Of a DNA stretch of 31,382 nucleotides, positions 23,823-31,268 are shown piece by piece. The notes under the pieces were generated by a model. The model did not search any database. It was given only the letters and a program-made list of their open reading frames with translations, and was not told where the DNA came from. The stretch is from Regnicoccus frigidus (lineage in GTDB: Bacteria; Cyanobacteriota; Cyanobacteriia; PCC-6307; Cyanobiaceae): NCBI GenBank assembly GCA_025194985.1, contig JAOANE010000020.1, forward strand, positions 1-31,382. The letters are read 5' to 3'. A program made the translations under genes and the position numbers. The number at the start of each line of letters is the position of its first letter. Position 1 is the first letter of the stretch.

Positions 23823-23927
23823 ATGTCCTCCCTGGGCCTGTCGATAGGGCCTCTGGTCAGGCTGCTGGCTTCCCTCGGGCTGATCAGCACCGTCATGCTG
23901 GCCTTGGTGCTCGAGCTGGTCAGCTGA
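23823..23927 (+). CDS. Possible 34-residue membrane micropeptide
   Basis: ATG-initiated frame encoding MSSLGLSIGPLVRLLASLGL then a second hydrophobic part (STVMLALVLELVS), together one or two short helices. It ends 10 bases before the hrpB TTG, so translation could couple to hrpB. No Shine-Dalgarno sequence is seen (a T-rich run precedes the ATG). Not recognised; tentative. Confidence 0.35.
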   Translation: MSSLGLSIGPLVRLLASLGLISTVMLALVLELVS

Positions 23928-23937
23928 TCTCCTTTTC

Positions 23938-26547
23938 TTGACCCCCTCCATCGGCGCCTCGCTGCCGATTGATGAAGTCCTTCCTGATGTTCTCAGGCAG
24001 CTCACCTCCGGTGGAACCTTGCTGCTGCAGGCTCCACCGGGAGCCGGCAAAACAACAAGGGTTCCCCTTGCTTTGCTGGAGCAGTTCGAGAGTCAGGGGA
24101 CAAGCGGCAAGATCCTGCTGCTGCAGCCCAGGCGGCTGGCTTCCAAAGCCGCCGCCCAACGCCTGGCTGCAGGGCTGAACGAAGCGGTTGGAAACCGGGT
24201 TGGCTACAGGGTGCGGCTTGAGCACTGTTGTTCCGCCACCACCCGGATCGAAGTGATCACCGACGGGCTGTTTCTCAGGCGTCTGCAGGCCGATCCCGCT
24301 CTGGCCGGCGTGGCCTGTGTGATCTTCGACGAATTTCACGAACGCCGAAGCGAAGCGGAACTCGCCCTCGTGCTGCTGCGCGAAGCGCGTCCCCTGCTCG
24401 CCCCTGAGCTCCGGTTGCTGCTGATGTCGGCCACGCTCGATCTGGCCCCCCTGGCCTGCCAGCTGCCGGAGGCTGAGCTGATCCGCAGCCAAGGGGCCAG
24501 CCATCCGGTCGACTTGCACTATCAACCGCCACGGGAGCGGGAATCCCTGCCCGAGCAGCTGCTGCGTGCCCTCGAGCACCACTGGCTCGATCAACGGGGG
24601 ATCGAAGACACCGTTCTGGTCTTCCTGCCCGGGCAGAGGGAGATCCGCGAAGCCCTTGGCGCCATTCGCTCCAGATCCTGGGGGGAAGATCTCGAAGTCG
24701 TCCCACTGCATGGCATCCTTTCACTGGCCGACCAGGCCGCAGCGATCCGCCCGGCAAGACACCAGGGCGGGAAGGTGGTGTTGGCGAGTTCGATTGCCGA
24801 GAGCTCCTTGACCATCGCGGGGGTGCGGCTGGTCATTGACAGCGGACTGACCCGGCGCAATTGCTTCAATCCACGCACTGGCATGGACGCGCTGGTCACC
24901 ACTGCAGCGAGTCAGGCCTCAGCCACCCAGCGACAGGGAAGGGCCGGAAGGCTGGAGCCTGGCCGCTGCATCAGGCTCTGGTCGGCGGCGGAGCAGCAAC
25001 GACGACGGGCCTTCGATCCACCAGGGCTGCAGGAGGCCGATCCGCTTCCCGTTGTGCTCCAGCTGGCCCTCTGGGGTGCTGGGCTCGGGGAACAGCTGCC
25101 ATGGCTGGAGCCTCCCCCTCGGGCCGCACTGGAGAACGGCCAGGCGTTGCTGCAACAGCTGGGTGGCCTCGAGCGCAACGGCAGGATCAGCCACCATGGC
25201 AAAGCCATGGCCCGGCTTGGCCTCCATCCCAGGCTGGCGCACATGCTGCTGAAGGCCCGCCAGGTTGGCGAACTTCCCCTGGCCTGTGAACTGGCGGCCC
25301 TGCTCGACGGCCGCGACCCCCTGTCGTTGCCGGAACTGGGCTGTGATCTCCTGCTCAGGCTCGATTGGTTGCGGCACAAGGGAGCCAATCCGCAGCGCCA
25401 GCAACGGCAGTTGCTGCGGCGTCAGCTTGAGCAGCAAGCCCGTGATCAAGCCCGTGAGCAGCCGCTGCCGCTCGAACCACAGACAGACCAGTCCGATCGA
25501 CCGCCTCAGGCCCGTGAGCGCAGGCCCACGGCCGAGTGCGCCGCCCAGCTGATCGCTTGGGCCTACCCCGATCGGGTTGCCCTGGCCAGGCCGGAGCGGG
25601 GTGGACGTTTTCTGATGCGCAATGGTTGTGGCGCCAGAGTCCACCCCCAGGATCCGCTGGCAGGTGCTGAAGCCATGGCCATCGCCGCTGTCGATCAGGC
25701 CGGCAAGGATGCACGGATTCTCCTGGCCCTGCCATTGAGCCTCGCGGCGCTGGAGGCCACCGCTGCCACGGAAGGTCAGCGGCTTGCCGTGGTGCGTTGG
25801 GATCGCCAGGCCCAGCGGGTTCAAGCCATGCGCGAGCGCCGCCTTGATGCCCTGGTGCTGGACCGGCAGCCCTGGCCCGACGTACCGATCGAGCAGGTCC
25901 AGGCCGCGCTGCTGGAGGGGCTGCGCGAGCAGGGGCTTTCCGCCCTGCCCTGGACCAAAAGCAGCCGCCAGCTTCAGGAGCGGCTCTGCCTAGCCCGCCA
26001 CCATCTCGGCGACAGCTGGCCGGATCGCTCGGACACTGCCTTGCTGGCAACGCTGTCTGACTGGCTGGCCGAGCAGCTGCCAGCAGGATGCCGAAGCCTG
26101 AGTGATCTGAGCGGAATCAATCTGCCTGAAGCCCTCTGGAGCTGGCAAACCTGGCAGAGGCGCCAGGAGCTCGACCGCCTGCTGCCAAGCCAGCTGGTCG
26201 TGCCATCCGGTCGCTCGGTGGAACTGGCCTATGGCAACGGCGAAGCGGTTCTGGCCGTGAAGCTGCAGGAGCTGTTCGGCTCAACGCTCACCCCAACCGT
26301 TCTGGAGGGACGGTTGGCGGTGACTCTCCACCTGCTCTCACCGGCAGGCAGGCCGATCCAGATCACCCGTGACCTCGCTGGCTTCTGGCAAGGCAGTTAC
26401 CGGCAGGTACGGGCCGACCTGCGGGGTCGCTATCCGAAACATCCATGGCCCGAGGACCCACTTCACGCCACAGCCACGGCCCTGAGCCAACGCCGTACAA
26501 CGGCCGCCGAGGGCCGAGCAAAGGGGCTAACACAGCCTCAGGATTGA
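23938..26547 (+). CDS. hrpB: ATP-dependent helicase HrpB (DEAH-box)
   Basis: RNA helicase-like protein of 869 residues. Motif I is PPGAGKTT (33-40). Motif II is DEFHERRSE near residue 130, so DEFH replaces DEAH, as is normal for HrpB. Motif III is MSATLD (about 163) and motif VI is QRQGRAGRLEPG (about 331). The HA2 region and a long HrpB-specific C-terminal domain follow (GFWQGSYRQVRADLRGRYPK then HPWPEDP, the usual HrpB ending). The start is TTG; no ATG precedes motif I in a sensible place. A repetitive Arg/Gln-rich stretch (QRQQRQLLRRQLEQQARDQA) lies in the middle. Cellular role in cyanobacteria is not established. Confidence 0.95.
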   Translation: MTPSIGASLPIDEVLPDVLRQLTSGGTLLLQAPPGAGKTTRVPLALLEQFESQGTSGKILLLQPRRLASKAAAQRLAAGLNEAVGNRVGYRVRLEHCCSATTRIEVITDGLFLRRLQADPALAGVACVIFDEFHERRSEAELALVLLREARPLLAPELRLLLMSATLDLAPLACQLPEAELIRSQGASHPVDLHYQPPRERESLPEQLLRALEHHWLDQRGIEDTVLVFLPGQREIREALGAIRSRSWGEDLEVVPLHGILSLADQAAAIRPARHQGGKVVLASSIAESSLTIAGVRLVIDSGLTRRNCFNPRTGMDALVTTAASQASATQRQGRAGRLEPGRCIRLWSAAEQQRRRAFDPPGLQEADPLPVVLQLALWGAGLGEQLPWLEPPPRAALENGQALLQQLGGLERNGRISHHGKAMARLGLHPRLAHMLLKARQVGELPLACELAALLDGRDPLSLPELGCDLLLRLDWLRHKGANPQRQQRQLLRRQLEQQARDQAREQPLPLEPQTDQSDRPPQARERRPTAECAAQLIAWAYPDRVALARPERGGRFLMRNGCGARVHPQDPLAGAEAMAIAAVDQAGKDARILLALPLSLAALEATAATEGQRLAVVRWDRQAQRVQAMRERRLDALVLDRQPWPDVPIEQVQAALLEGLREQGLSALPWTKSSRQLQERLCLARHHLGDSWPDRSDTALLATLSDWLAEQLPAGCRSLSDLSGINLPEALWSWQTWQRRQELDRLLPSQLVVPSGRSVELAYGNGEAVLAVKLQELFGSTLTPTVLEGRLAVTLHLLSPAGRPIQITRDLAGFWQGSYRQVRADLRGRYPKHPWPEDPLHATATALSQRRTTAAEGRAKGLTQPQD

Positions 26548-26680
26548 GCGATCCAGAAGGGGCTGCCTGCCCAGGGACGGAGCAAATAGCAGCATTGAGA
26601 AAACAAAGAATTTCTCTTGCACCTGTCAAGCTGTCGTCACTATTCGATATAGTCAAATCAGTTTTGCAACGTTTTAGGCC

Positions 26681-26830
26681 ATGACAAACAGCACCCCAGC
26701 GCCGCGCATCGGCTTTGTCAACTTCGCTGAAACCTGGAATGGCCGACTGGCCATGCTTGGCTTCGTCATCGGAGTGGCGACCGAATTACTCACCGGCAAA
26801 GGCATCCTCTCCCAGATCGGTCTGGGCTGA
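26681..26830 (+). CDS. hli: High-light-inducible protein (Hli/SCP)
   Basis: A 49-residue single-helix chlorophyll-binding protein of the thylakoid, which protects photosystem assembly under light stress. The helix has the conserved ligand motif E17-T-W-N20-G-R22-L-A-M-L-G-F, followed by a hydrophobic run (VIGVATELLTG) and the short ILSQIGLG end. The leader before it (AT-rich, 26640-26680) contains a -10-like TATAGT at 26648-26653 without a clear -35 box, as fits a gene with stress-responsive transcription. Lies between hrpB and a small membrane gene. Confidence 0.95.
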   Translation: MTNSTPAPRIGFVNFAETWNGRLAMLGFVIGVATELLTGKGILSQIGLG

Positions 26831-26904
26831 GGACAGCGCCGCGGACGTCGGCAAGCCGAGGCGGCATCGGCAAGACTGCAGGCAAACCAAGCCGTGCGGA
26901 ACCC

Positions 26905-27081
26905 TTGGCTCCTTTTTTCGTCAAGAATCGCCGGGATGGATCTCGCCTCCTCAGTACGGCCATGGTGATCTGCGCCGTGGGCCTGATCCGATTGGACCAC
27001 TGGATCGGCCAAGTCGTGGCGATCAGTGCCGGCTCCCTGAGCTGCTACTGGGGATTCTGCTACGGCCGCCTTGAACACTGA
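26905..27081 (+). CDS. Small membrane protein between hli and xseA
   Basis: A 58-residue frame starting at TTG: LAPFFVKNRRDGSRLLSTAM then hydrophobic VICAVGLIRL, DHWIGQ, and a second hydrophobic part VVAISAGSLSCYWGFCYG. It reads as two short membrane helices after a basic cytoplasmic start. The frame is open upstream to the hli stop, so the start is unsure; ATG 26962 would leave 39 residues. Its stop overlaps the xseA start region by 11 bp, consistent with coupling. No family recognised. Confidence 0.5.
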   Translation: MAPFFVKNRRDGSRLLSTAMVICAVGLIRLDHWIGQVVAISAGSLSCYWGFCYGRLEH

Positions 27082-28252
27082 GCGCCCCTTCGACAACGCT
27101 GTTGCCGGCGGGTTGCCCCGCTTCAATGTTTCGGAACTCAACGAAGCGATCGGCAAGCTGCTCGAGCGGGGCTTTGCTCCTCGCTTCCTGCTAGAGGCCA
27201 CGGTTTCTCGCGCCCAGCTCAAGAAGGGCCATCTCTGGTTGACCTTGACCGACGAGCTCGCCTCCGTGAGCGGGGTGGTGTGGGCCTCGGTATTGCCAAG
27301 GCTCAGTTTCAAGCCTGAAGACGGCGATGGCGTCACGGTGGTCGGCAAGCTCAATTTCTGGAGCAGTCGCGCCTCCCTGTGCGTCCAGATCCTCGACATC
27401 CGCCCCAGTCTCAGCGGCGTGCTGCTTCGTTTTGAACGCGTGCGGCAGCTGCTGGAGCCAACGGGACTGTTCGATGCTCGGCGTAAACGCCCTCTACCGG
27501 CCCAACCCACCGCGATCGGTCTGCTCACCAGCGTTCCAAGCTCCGCCCTCGCCGACATGCTGCGAACGGCGGACGAGCGTTGGCCTGCGGCCAAGATCTA
27601 CCTGCTGCCGATACCCGTTCAAGGCCCCGTCGAAGCGGAGATTTGCCGCGCTGTGCTGGCCGTTGGCCAGCGAGCCGAAGCACTTGGCATTGAAGCCTTG
27701 GTGCTCGCCAGGGGAGGGGGCAGCCGGGAGGATCTGGCCGTCTTTGATGGCGAAGTTCTGGCCCAGGCGCTGGCTCTCTGCCCTGTCCCGGTGGTCACCG
27801 GCCTGGGCCATGAAGATGACACCACAATTGCGGACCTGGTCGCTGACTACAGGGCCGCCACCCCGACCGCCGCCTTGGTGGCCCTGCTGCCGGATCGGGG
27901 TCATGCCCAGCAGGAGCTCACGGCAATCCGGCAACAGCTCAGCCGCCAGCTCGCCTGGCGGCTACGCATCGAGCAGCAGCAGACCACCTCTATCCGCGAA
28001 CGGCTATACCAATGCCATCCACAGCTACTGCTCCAACGTCAACGCCAACAGCTGGCCCATGACCTCCGCTTGCTTTTGGCCCTCTCCCCTCAGCGTTTGC
28101 TGGAACGGGGGTTTTGCCTGGTGCGAACACCGTCTGGGCAGCTGGTGCGATCGGTCCACCAGGTGAGCTCCGGCAGCATGGTGGAGCTGCACTGGGCGGA
28201 TGGCCATGCCGAAAGCCGCATCACCGAAGTTGTTGCCAGTCTTTCGCCCTGA
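27071..28252 (+). CDS. xseA: Exodeoxyribonuclease VII large subunit
   Basis: Catalytic subunit of exonuclease VII, which degrades single-stranded DNA to oligonucleotides. The N-terminal OB-fold domain is FNVSELNEAIGKLLERGF then LEATVSRAQLKKGHLWLTLT. The catalytic core has LARGGGSREDLAVFD and VVTGLGHEDDTTIADLVADY, then RAATPTAA, the family hallmarks. A coiled-coil region and the C-terminal ALSPQRLLERGFCLVR motif follow. Length 393 is normal. The start is TTG, inside the end of the preceding small gene. xseB follows after 142 bp. Confidence 0.95.
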   Translation: MNTERPFDNAVAGGLPRFNVSELNEAIGKLLERGFAPRFLLEATVSRAQLKKGHLWLTLTDELASVSGVVWASVLPRLSFKPEDGDGVTVVGKLNFWSSRASLCVQILDIRPSLSGVLLRFERVRQLLEPTGLFDARRKRPLPAQPTAIGLLTSVPSSALADMLRTADERWPAAKIYLLPIPVQGPVEAEICRAVLAVGQRAEALGIEALVLARGGGSREDLAVFDGEVLAQALALCPVPVVTGLGHEDDTTIADLVADYRAATPTAALVALLPDRGHAQQELTAIRQQLSRQLAWRLRIEQQQTTSIRERLYQCHPQLLLQRQRQQLAHDLRLLLALSPQRLLERGFCLVRTPSGQLVRSVHQVSSGSMVELHWADGHAESRITEVVASLSP

Positions 28253-28267
28253 GCAGCCCTTACCTCG

Positions 28268-28293
28268 ATCAGCCTTCATCTTGATCAGCCTTC
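28268..28293. repeat. Short direct repeat (11 bp, period 15)
   Basis: GATCAGCCTTC occurs at 28268-28278 and 28283-28293 in the xseA-xseB gap. An imperfect tandem duplication. Confidence 0.8.
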
Positions 28294-28394
28294 GACTTGA
28301 GCACCAGTCTTCCGCCACTACGTCCTAAACCTGACTTCTGTCTCAGCTTCTAAGCCAGTCAACAAGCTCAGCTTTTCAGTCCTGCCTACCAGCC

Positions 28395-28700
28395 ATGCCT
28401 CCAGCCAAGAAGCAAGTATCAAAAAACGCCACGGCCCCCAGCAAGGATTCCGCGCAGGGCACGGGCAGCCTGACAGTTGAAAGCTGGAAAGCCGAGGTCA
28501 AGGAACTGACCTACAACCAGGCTCGTACCGCCCTTGAGCTGGCCTTGAGCCAGCTTCAATCCGATGAACTGGAAGTGGAAACCATGGCTGAGCTCTATAG
28601 GCGGGCACAGGCCTACGCCGAGCGCTGTGAACAGATTCTTGGGCGAGTGGAGCAGGAGATCATGCAATTGAATATCACTGACCTGGAGCAAGAGCCTTGA
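28395..28700 (+). CDS. xseB: Exodeoxyribonuclease VII small subunit
   Basis: Partner of XseA, 101 residues. The conserved region is TYNQARTALELALSQLQSDE then LEVETMAELYRRAQAYAERC, matching the XseB two-helix domain. It is preceded by a Lys/Ser/Ala-rich N-terminal extension of about 30 residues, longer than in E. coli XseB (80 residues). Its stop overlaps the TTG start of the DUF2834 gene (TTGA). Confidence 0.92.
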   Translation: MPPAKKQVSKNATAPSKDSAQGTGSLTVESWKAEVKELTYNQARTALELALSQLQSDELEVETMAELYRRAQAYAERCEQILGRVEQEIMQLNITDLEQEP

Positions 28701-29086
28701 GCAAATCCACGAGTCCGTTCGACAATGTTGTGCAGTGGCTGTATCTAGCCCTGGCGATAGCTGGAGCGATCCTTCCCTGGATGGCGAACATCGCCTTCAT
28801 TCGCACAAGCGGCAACAACTTTGATCTCGCCTCATTTGTGTCGCTGGCCAATGCCAATCCAGCGGCCCAATCACTCTCCAGGGATCTGTTCGTCGGGGCC
28901 ACGGCTATCACGATCTGGATGGTGGTCGAAGGCCGCAGGCTCAAGATCAGGGGGCTGTGGCTGCCCTTGATCTGCAGCGTCACGATAGCCTTTGCCTGCG
29001 GAGCTCCCCTGTTCCTGTGGATGAGGGAACGCCGTCTAGCCGAGCTCAAATTAATAGGGATCCAACCCGAAGAATGGGAGAGTTAG
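28697..29086 (+). CDS. DUF2834-like membrane protein
   Basis: A 129-residue protein with three predicted transmembrane helices (about 14-33, 64-80, 87-108). The pattern fits DUF2834: 'A..GA..PW...I.F', then LSRDLFVGATAITIWMVVEG with RRLKIRGLWLPL, then CGAPLFLWMRERRLAEL. The start TTG overlaps the xseB stop. Function unknown. Confidence 0.8.
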   Translation: MSKSTSPFDNVVQWLYLALAIAGAILPWMANIAFIRTSGNNFDLASFVSLANANPAAQSLSRDLFVGATAITIWMVVEGRRLKIRGLWLPLICSVTIAFACGAPLFLWMRERRLAELKLIGIQPEEWES

Positions 29087-29179
29087 GTCCAATACCAAGC
29101 TGTGTTGAACGCATCAGCCAATCTTCAGGTTTGTTACCAGGCGAGGCTAAATTAATAGGAGGATTTTGCGAGTGATCGC

Positions 29180-29647
29180 CTAGTCGTCGTTAACCGGCCT
29201 TGAGGGAATATCAATCGTGGCGTTGCCAGCGTCAATCTCTGAGGAGGGATCGGAAGTTGTTGCAAATTCAGAAGCCTGGTCATCCCGATTAGAGGCCACT
29301 CCAAATCGAAACAGCATCTGAGCAACGCCAGAGGGTTGTGGAGACGAAGCAAACGGTTCCCAAGTGACACTGCCATCTCCCGAAGCGGATGGCGAAACCA
29401 ATGAGGCCCCACAGGCTGGACATTGGCCAGAGGCGAGGGTGGCAGTACCGCAGGCTGCACAAACCCTGATTCGGCTGCGCAGTATCCGCCAGGCAATCCA
29501 GCCCACTCCAGCAAGAAGGACAGGCAACAGAAGAACCAGCAGGGTGAGTCCGCCAAGAAAATTAAGCAGTAAGCGTCCCAGCGGGCCTGGAGCAAGGAGC
29601 ACCAGTGCAACAAGACCGATCCAGAACCAGGGGATGGAACGGCCCAT
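29180..29647 (-). CDS. Membrane protein with zinc ribbon
   Basis: A 155-residue protein. Two hydrophobic segments at the N-terminus (WFWIGLVALVLLAP and LLLNFLGGLTLLVLLLPVLL) are followed by a four-cysteine knuckle pair, C63-x2-C66 (CAAC) and C76-x2-C79 (CPAC), a rubredoxin-type zinc ribbon on the cytoplasmic side. The rest is polar and probably disordered. A TTG one codon earlier exists, but the ATG at 29647 overlaps the stop of the upstream 78-residue gene (TGATG), which supports it. Last gene of a three-gene minus-strand operon. Confidence 0.75.
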   Translation of the reverse strand: MGRSIPWFWIGLVALVLLAPGPLGRLLLNFLGGLTLLVLLLPVLLAGVGWIAWRILRSRIRVCAACGTATLASGQCPACGASLVSPSASGDGSVTWEPFASSPQPSGVAQMLFRFGVASNRDDQASEFATTSDPSSEIDAGNATIDIPSRPVNDD

Positions 29648-29883
29648 CAACGCTGAAAGCGAGGGTCATTTTCAATCCAGCGCTCAAAGGCTGCCAAGCC
29701 CTCGATACCAGCCCAACCAAAAACCACAGCTCCAACCAGCAAGGCAAGCAGCAGGCCGGCACCCATCAAAAGCGGCAACAGGGCAACGGTCAGGAATCCA
29801 ACCACCACCATGGCGCCGACACCTGCGCAGAGCAGGGCCAAGCTGGCAGGAAGGGGACGCAAGCTAAGACCTGCTCGGGCCAT
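29647..29883 (-). CDS. Small two-helix membrane protein
   Basis: A 78-residue hypothetical, MARAGLSLRPLPASLALLCA then two hydrophobic segments with Gly/Ala/Val-rich faces, ending AAFERWIENDPRFQR, an amphipathic cytoplasmic tail. The frame stays open to 30234 but overlaps the yihY gene; ATG 29883 follows that gene's stop by 20 bp. Its stop and the next start overlap (TGATG). No family recognised. Confidence 0.65.
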   Translation of the reverse strand: MARAGLSLRPLPASLALLCAGVGAMVVVGFLTVALLPLLMGAGLLLALLVGAVVFGWAGIEGLAAFERWIENDPRFQR

Positions 29884-29903
29884 TGACGTGGATGCGGAGA
29901 CTA

Positions 29904-30869
29904 CTATCTTCGCCCCTGCAAGGAAGCTTGATGACGTGAGCTCAGGTGTGGATCGCCCCCCCGCATCCGACGGGCGACCACCACACTGAGAGCCATCCCG
30001 AAATAGAGGATCAACCCCACCAACCAGACCCAGAGCGTCAAAACAAGGACGCCACTGACCACCCCATAGGCCTGAAACCTGGCACCAAGAGAAACAAGAC
30101 TTTGGCCTACCAGCACATTGAGCAGGGTGTAAGCCAGGCCAATCAAAAGGGCACCTGGAACCAGTGATCGAATCGGGTGGATGCGCGAGGGGATGATCAA
30201 CAACAAGGCAAGTGCCACCAACGAAGAGACCCATGCCGAGAGCACAAGACCGGCAAAATCAGAAATCGGGATCGAGATCTGAAATGGCCAAGGCAGAGGT
30301 TGATTGAAGAGATCTTCCCAGGTTTGGGCGCTGATCACTTGCAGGTGGCTGGTGAGCTGGTCGACAACAAGCAAAAGGGCTGCCACACCCACCAGAGCCA
30401 GAGCCTTGAGCCTTGAGGTGATGAAACGTCGAATGGCGGCAAGGAAAGGAAACGAAGTTCCGCTCATCCGATCTGAGCCCGAGAGCCTCCAACCCCAAAG
30501 CCGATCGGCACCTCTCTGCAGCGTGAGATAGGTATTCGTCGAAGTGATGAGCAAAGCAATGACGCCGATAGCGCCAGCTCCGCCTCTCTGGCTGTAGAGC
30601 TTCCGCATCGTTGTCTCGATTAACGGTGATGCCGTCGCAGGTAGCAGCTGACTAGCAAAGACTTCGATCTGATCCATCAGTCCTTCATCCCGTCCCAGGA
30701 TTCGGCTAGCCAATGCCAGGGCAATCAGCAGGGCAGGAAAGATTGATTGGAGAGTGTGATAGGCAAAAGCTGCACTGAGGTCAATGCAACCATGTCGATC
30801 CCACAGGCGGTAGGCCAGCCAGGCGGTACGCAGCCATTGACGAATCTGTCTGGAAACCCGGTAAATTTC
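29904..30869 (-). CDS. YihY/BrkB-family integral membrane protein, start unresolved
   Basis: An inner-membrane protein of the YihY family (formerly miscalled ribonuclease BN). Conserved features: DLSAAFAYHTLQSIFPALLI near the N-terminus, the middle GAIGVIALLITSTNTYLTLQ, and the C-terminal GVVSGVLVLTLWVWLVGLIL followed by YFGMALS. The first standard start in frame is TTG at 30713, yet the family-specific DLSAAFAYHTLQ segment and the upstream RLWDRHGC lie before it, up to about 30830, and the frame is open to a TAA at 30870-30872. No ATG, GTG or TTG occurs between 30869 and 30714 in this frame. Either a rare start (ATT at 30866 or a CTG) is used or a frameshift separates the true start; a second frame reaching 30925 could hold it. 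From 30869 the product is 321 residues, the family size. First gene of a minus-strand operon. Confidence 0.75.
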   Translation of the reverse strand, partial: EIYRVSRQIRQWLRTAWLAYRLWDRHGCIDLSAAFAYHTLQSIFPALLIALALASRILGRDEGLMDQIEVFASQLLPATASPLIETTMRKLYSQRGGAGAIGVIALLITSTNTYLTLQRGADRLWGWRLSGSDRMSGTSFPFLAAIRRFITSRLKALALVGVAALLLVVDQLTSHLQVISAQTWEDLFNQPLPWPFQISIPISDFAGLVLSAWVSSLVALALLLIIPSRIHPIRSLVPGALLIGLAYTLLNVLVGQSLVSLGARFQAYGVVSGVLVLTLWVWLVGLILYFGMALSVVVARRMRGGDPHLSSRHQASLQGRR

Positions 30870-31178
30870 TTATCTTGAGAAGTACTCAACCACTGTAAGC
30901 AACCTGGGATCAGAATCAATGCCAATCAGCCCCCCAACAGAAGATCCAGCGTATCAATCGGCCAACCCAGCCCGCCACCGACAGCCCAGCCGCTGTGCCA
31001 GCCATCTCTGACCAACAGCGAGAACGCCCTGGAGGCAAAGGCCGGAACTTCATGGGCCCTACGCGCACGATGAACGTGTCGAGTCACCAATTGCCGTGGA
31101 TAATTCTTAGACCCCGAACAGAGCGGAGATTGCGAATTTAGCGATGTTACAAGCTTAAATTGTTTGATTTCAAACCAC
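30870..31178. other. Spacer between yihY and the rRNA terminator
   Basis: About 310 bp with no convincing gene. Minus-strand frames here (to 31180 and 30925) lack recognisable sequence. It must hold the yihY promoter, and the part toward 31130-31180 is AT-rich. Confidence 0.55.
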
Positions 31179-31201
31179 AAAAAAAGCCACCTTGCGGTGG
31201 C
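31179..31201 (-). terminator. rRNA operon terminator
   Basis: On the minus strand GCCACC (31201-31196), a GCAA tetraloop and GGTGGC (31191-31186) form a 6-bp GC-rich hairpin followed by seven T (31185-31179). It lies 67 bp after the 5S rRNA 3' end. A TTTT run on the plus side (from 31203) means it may also stop plus-strand transcription. Confidence 0.9.
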
Positions 31202-31268
31202 CTTTTCGTCTTGGTCTAGCCGCTAGATCTAGCCGCGCTCAACCAAAAATGGATGGACAAGAGTTTTA

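Noticed and set aside
30926..31180. Minus-strand 84-codon frame between yihY and the rRNA terminator
   Set aside because: Starts within the AT-rich terminator tail and has no recognisable sequence; a remnant cannot be excluded.
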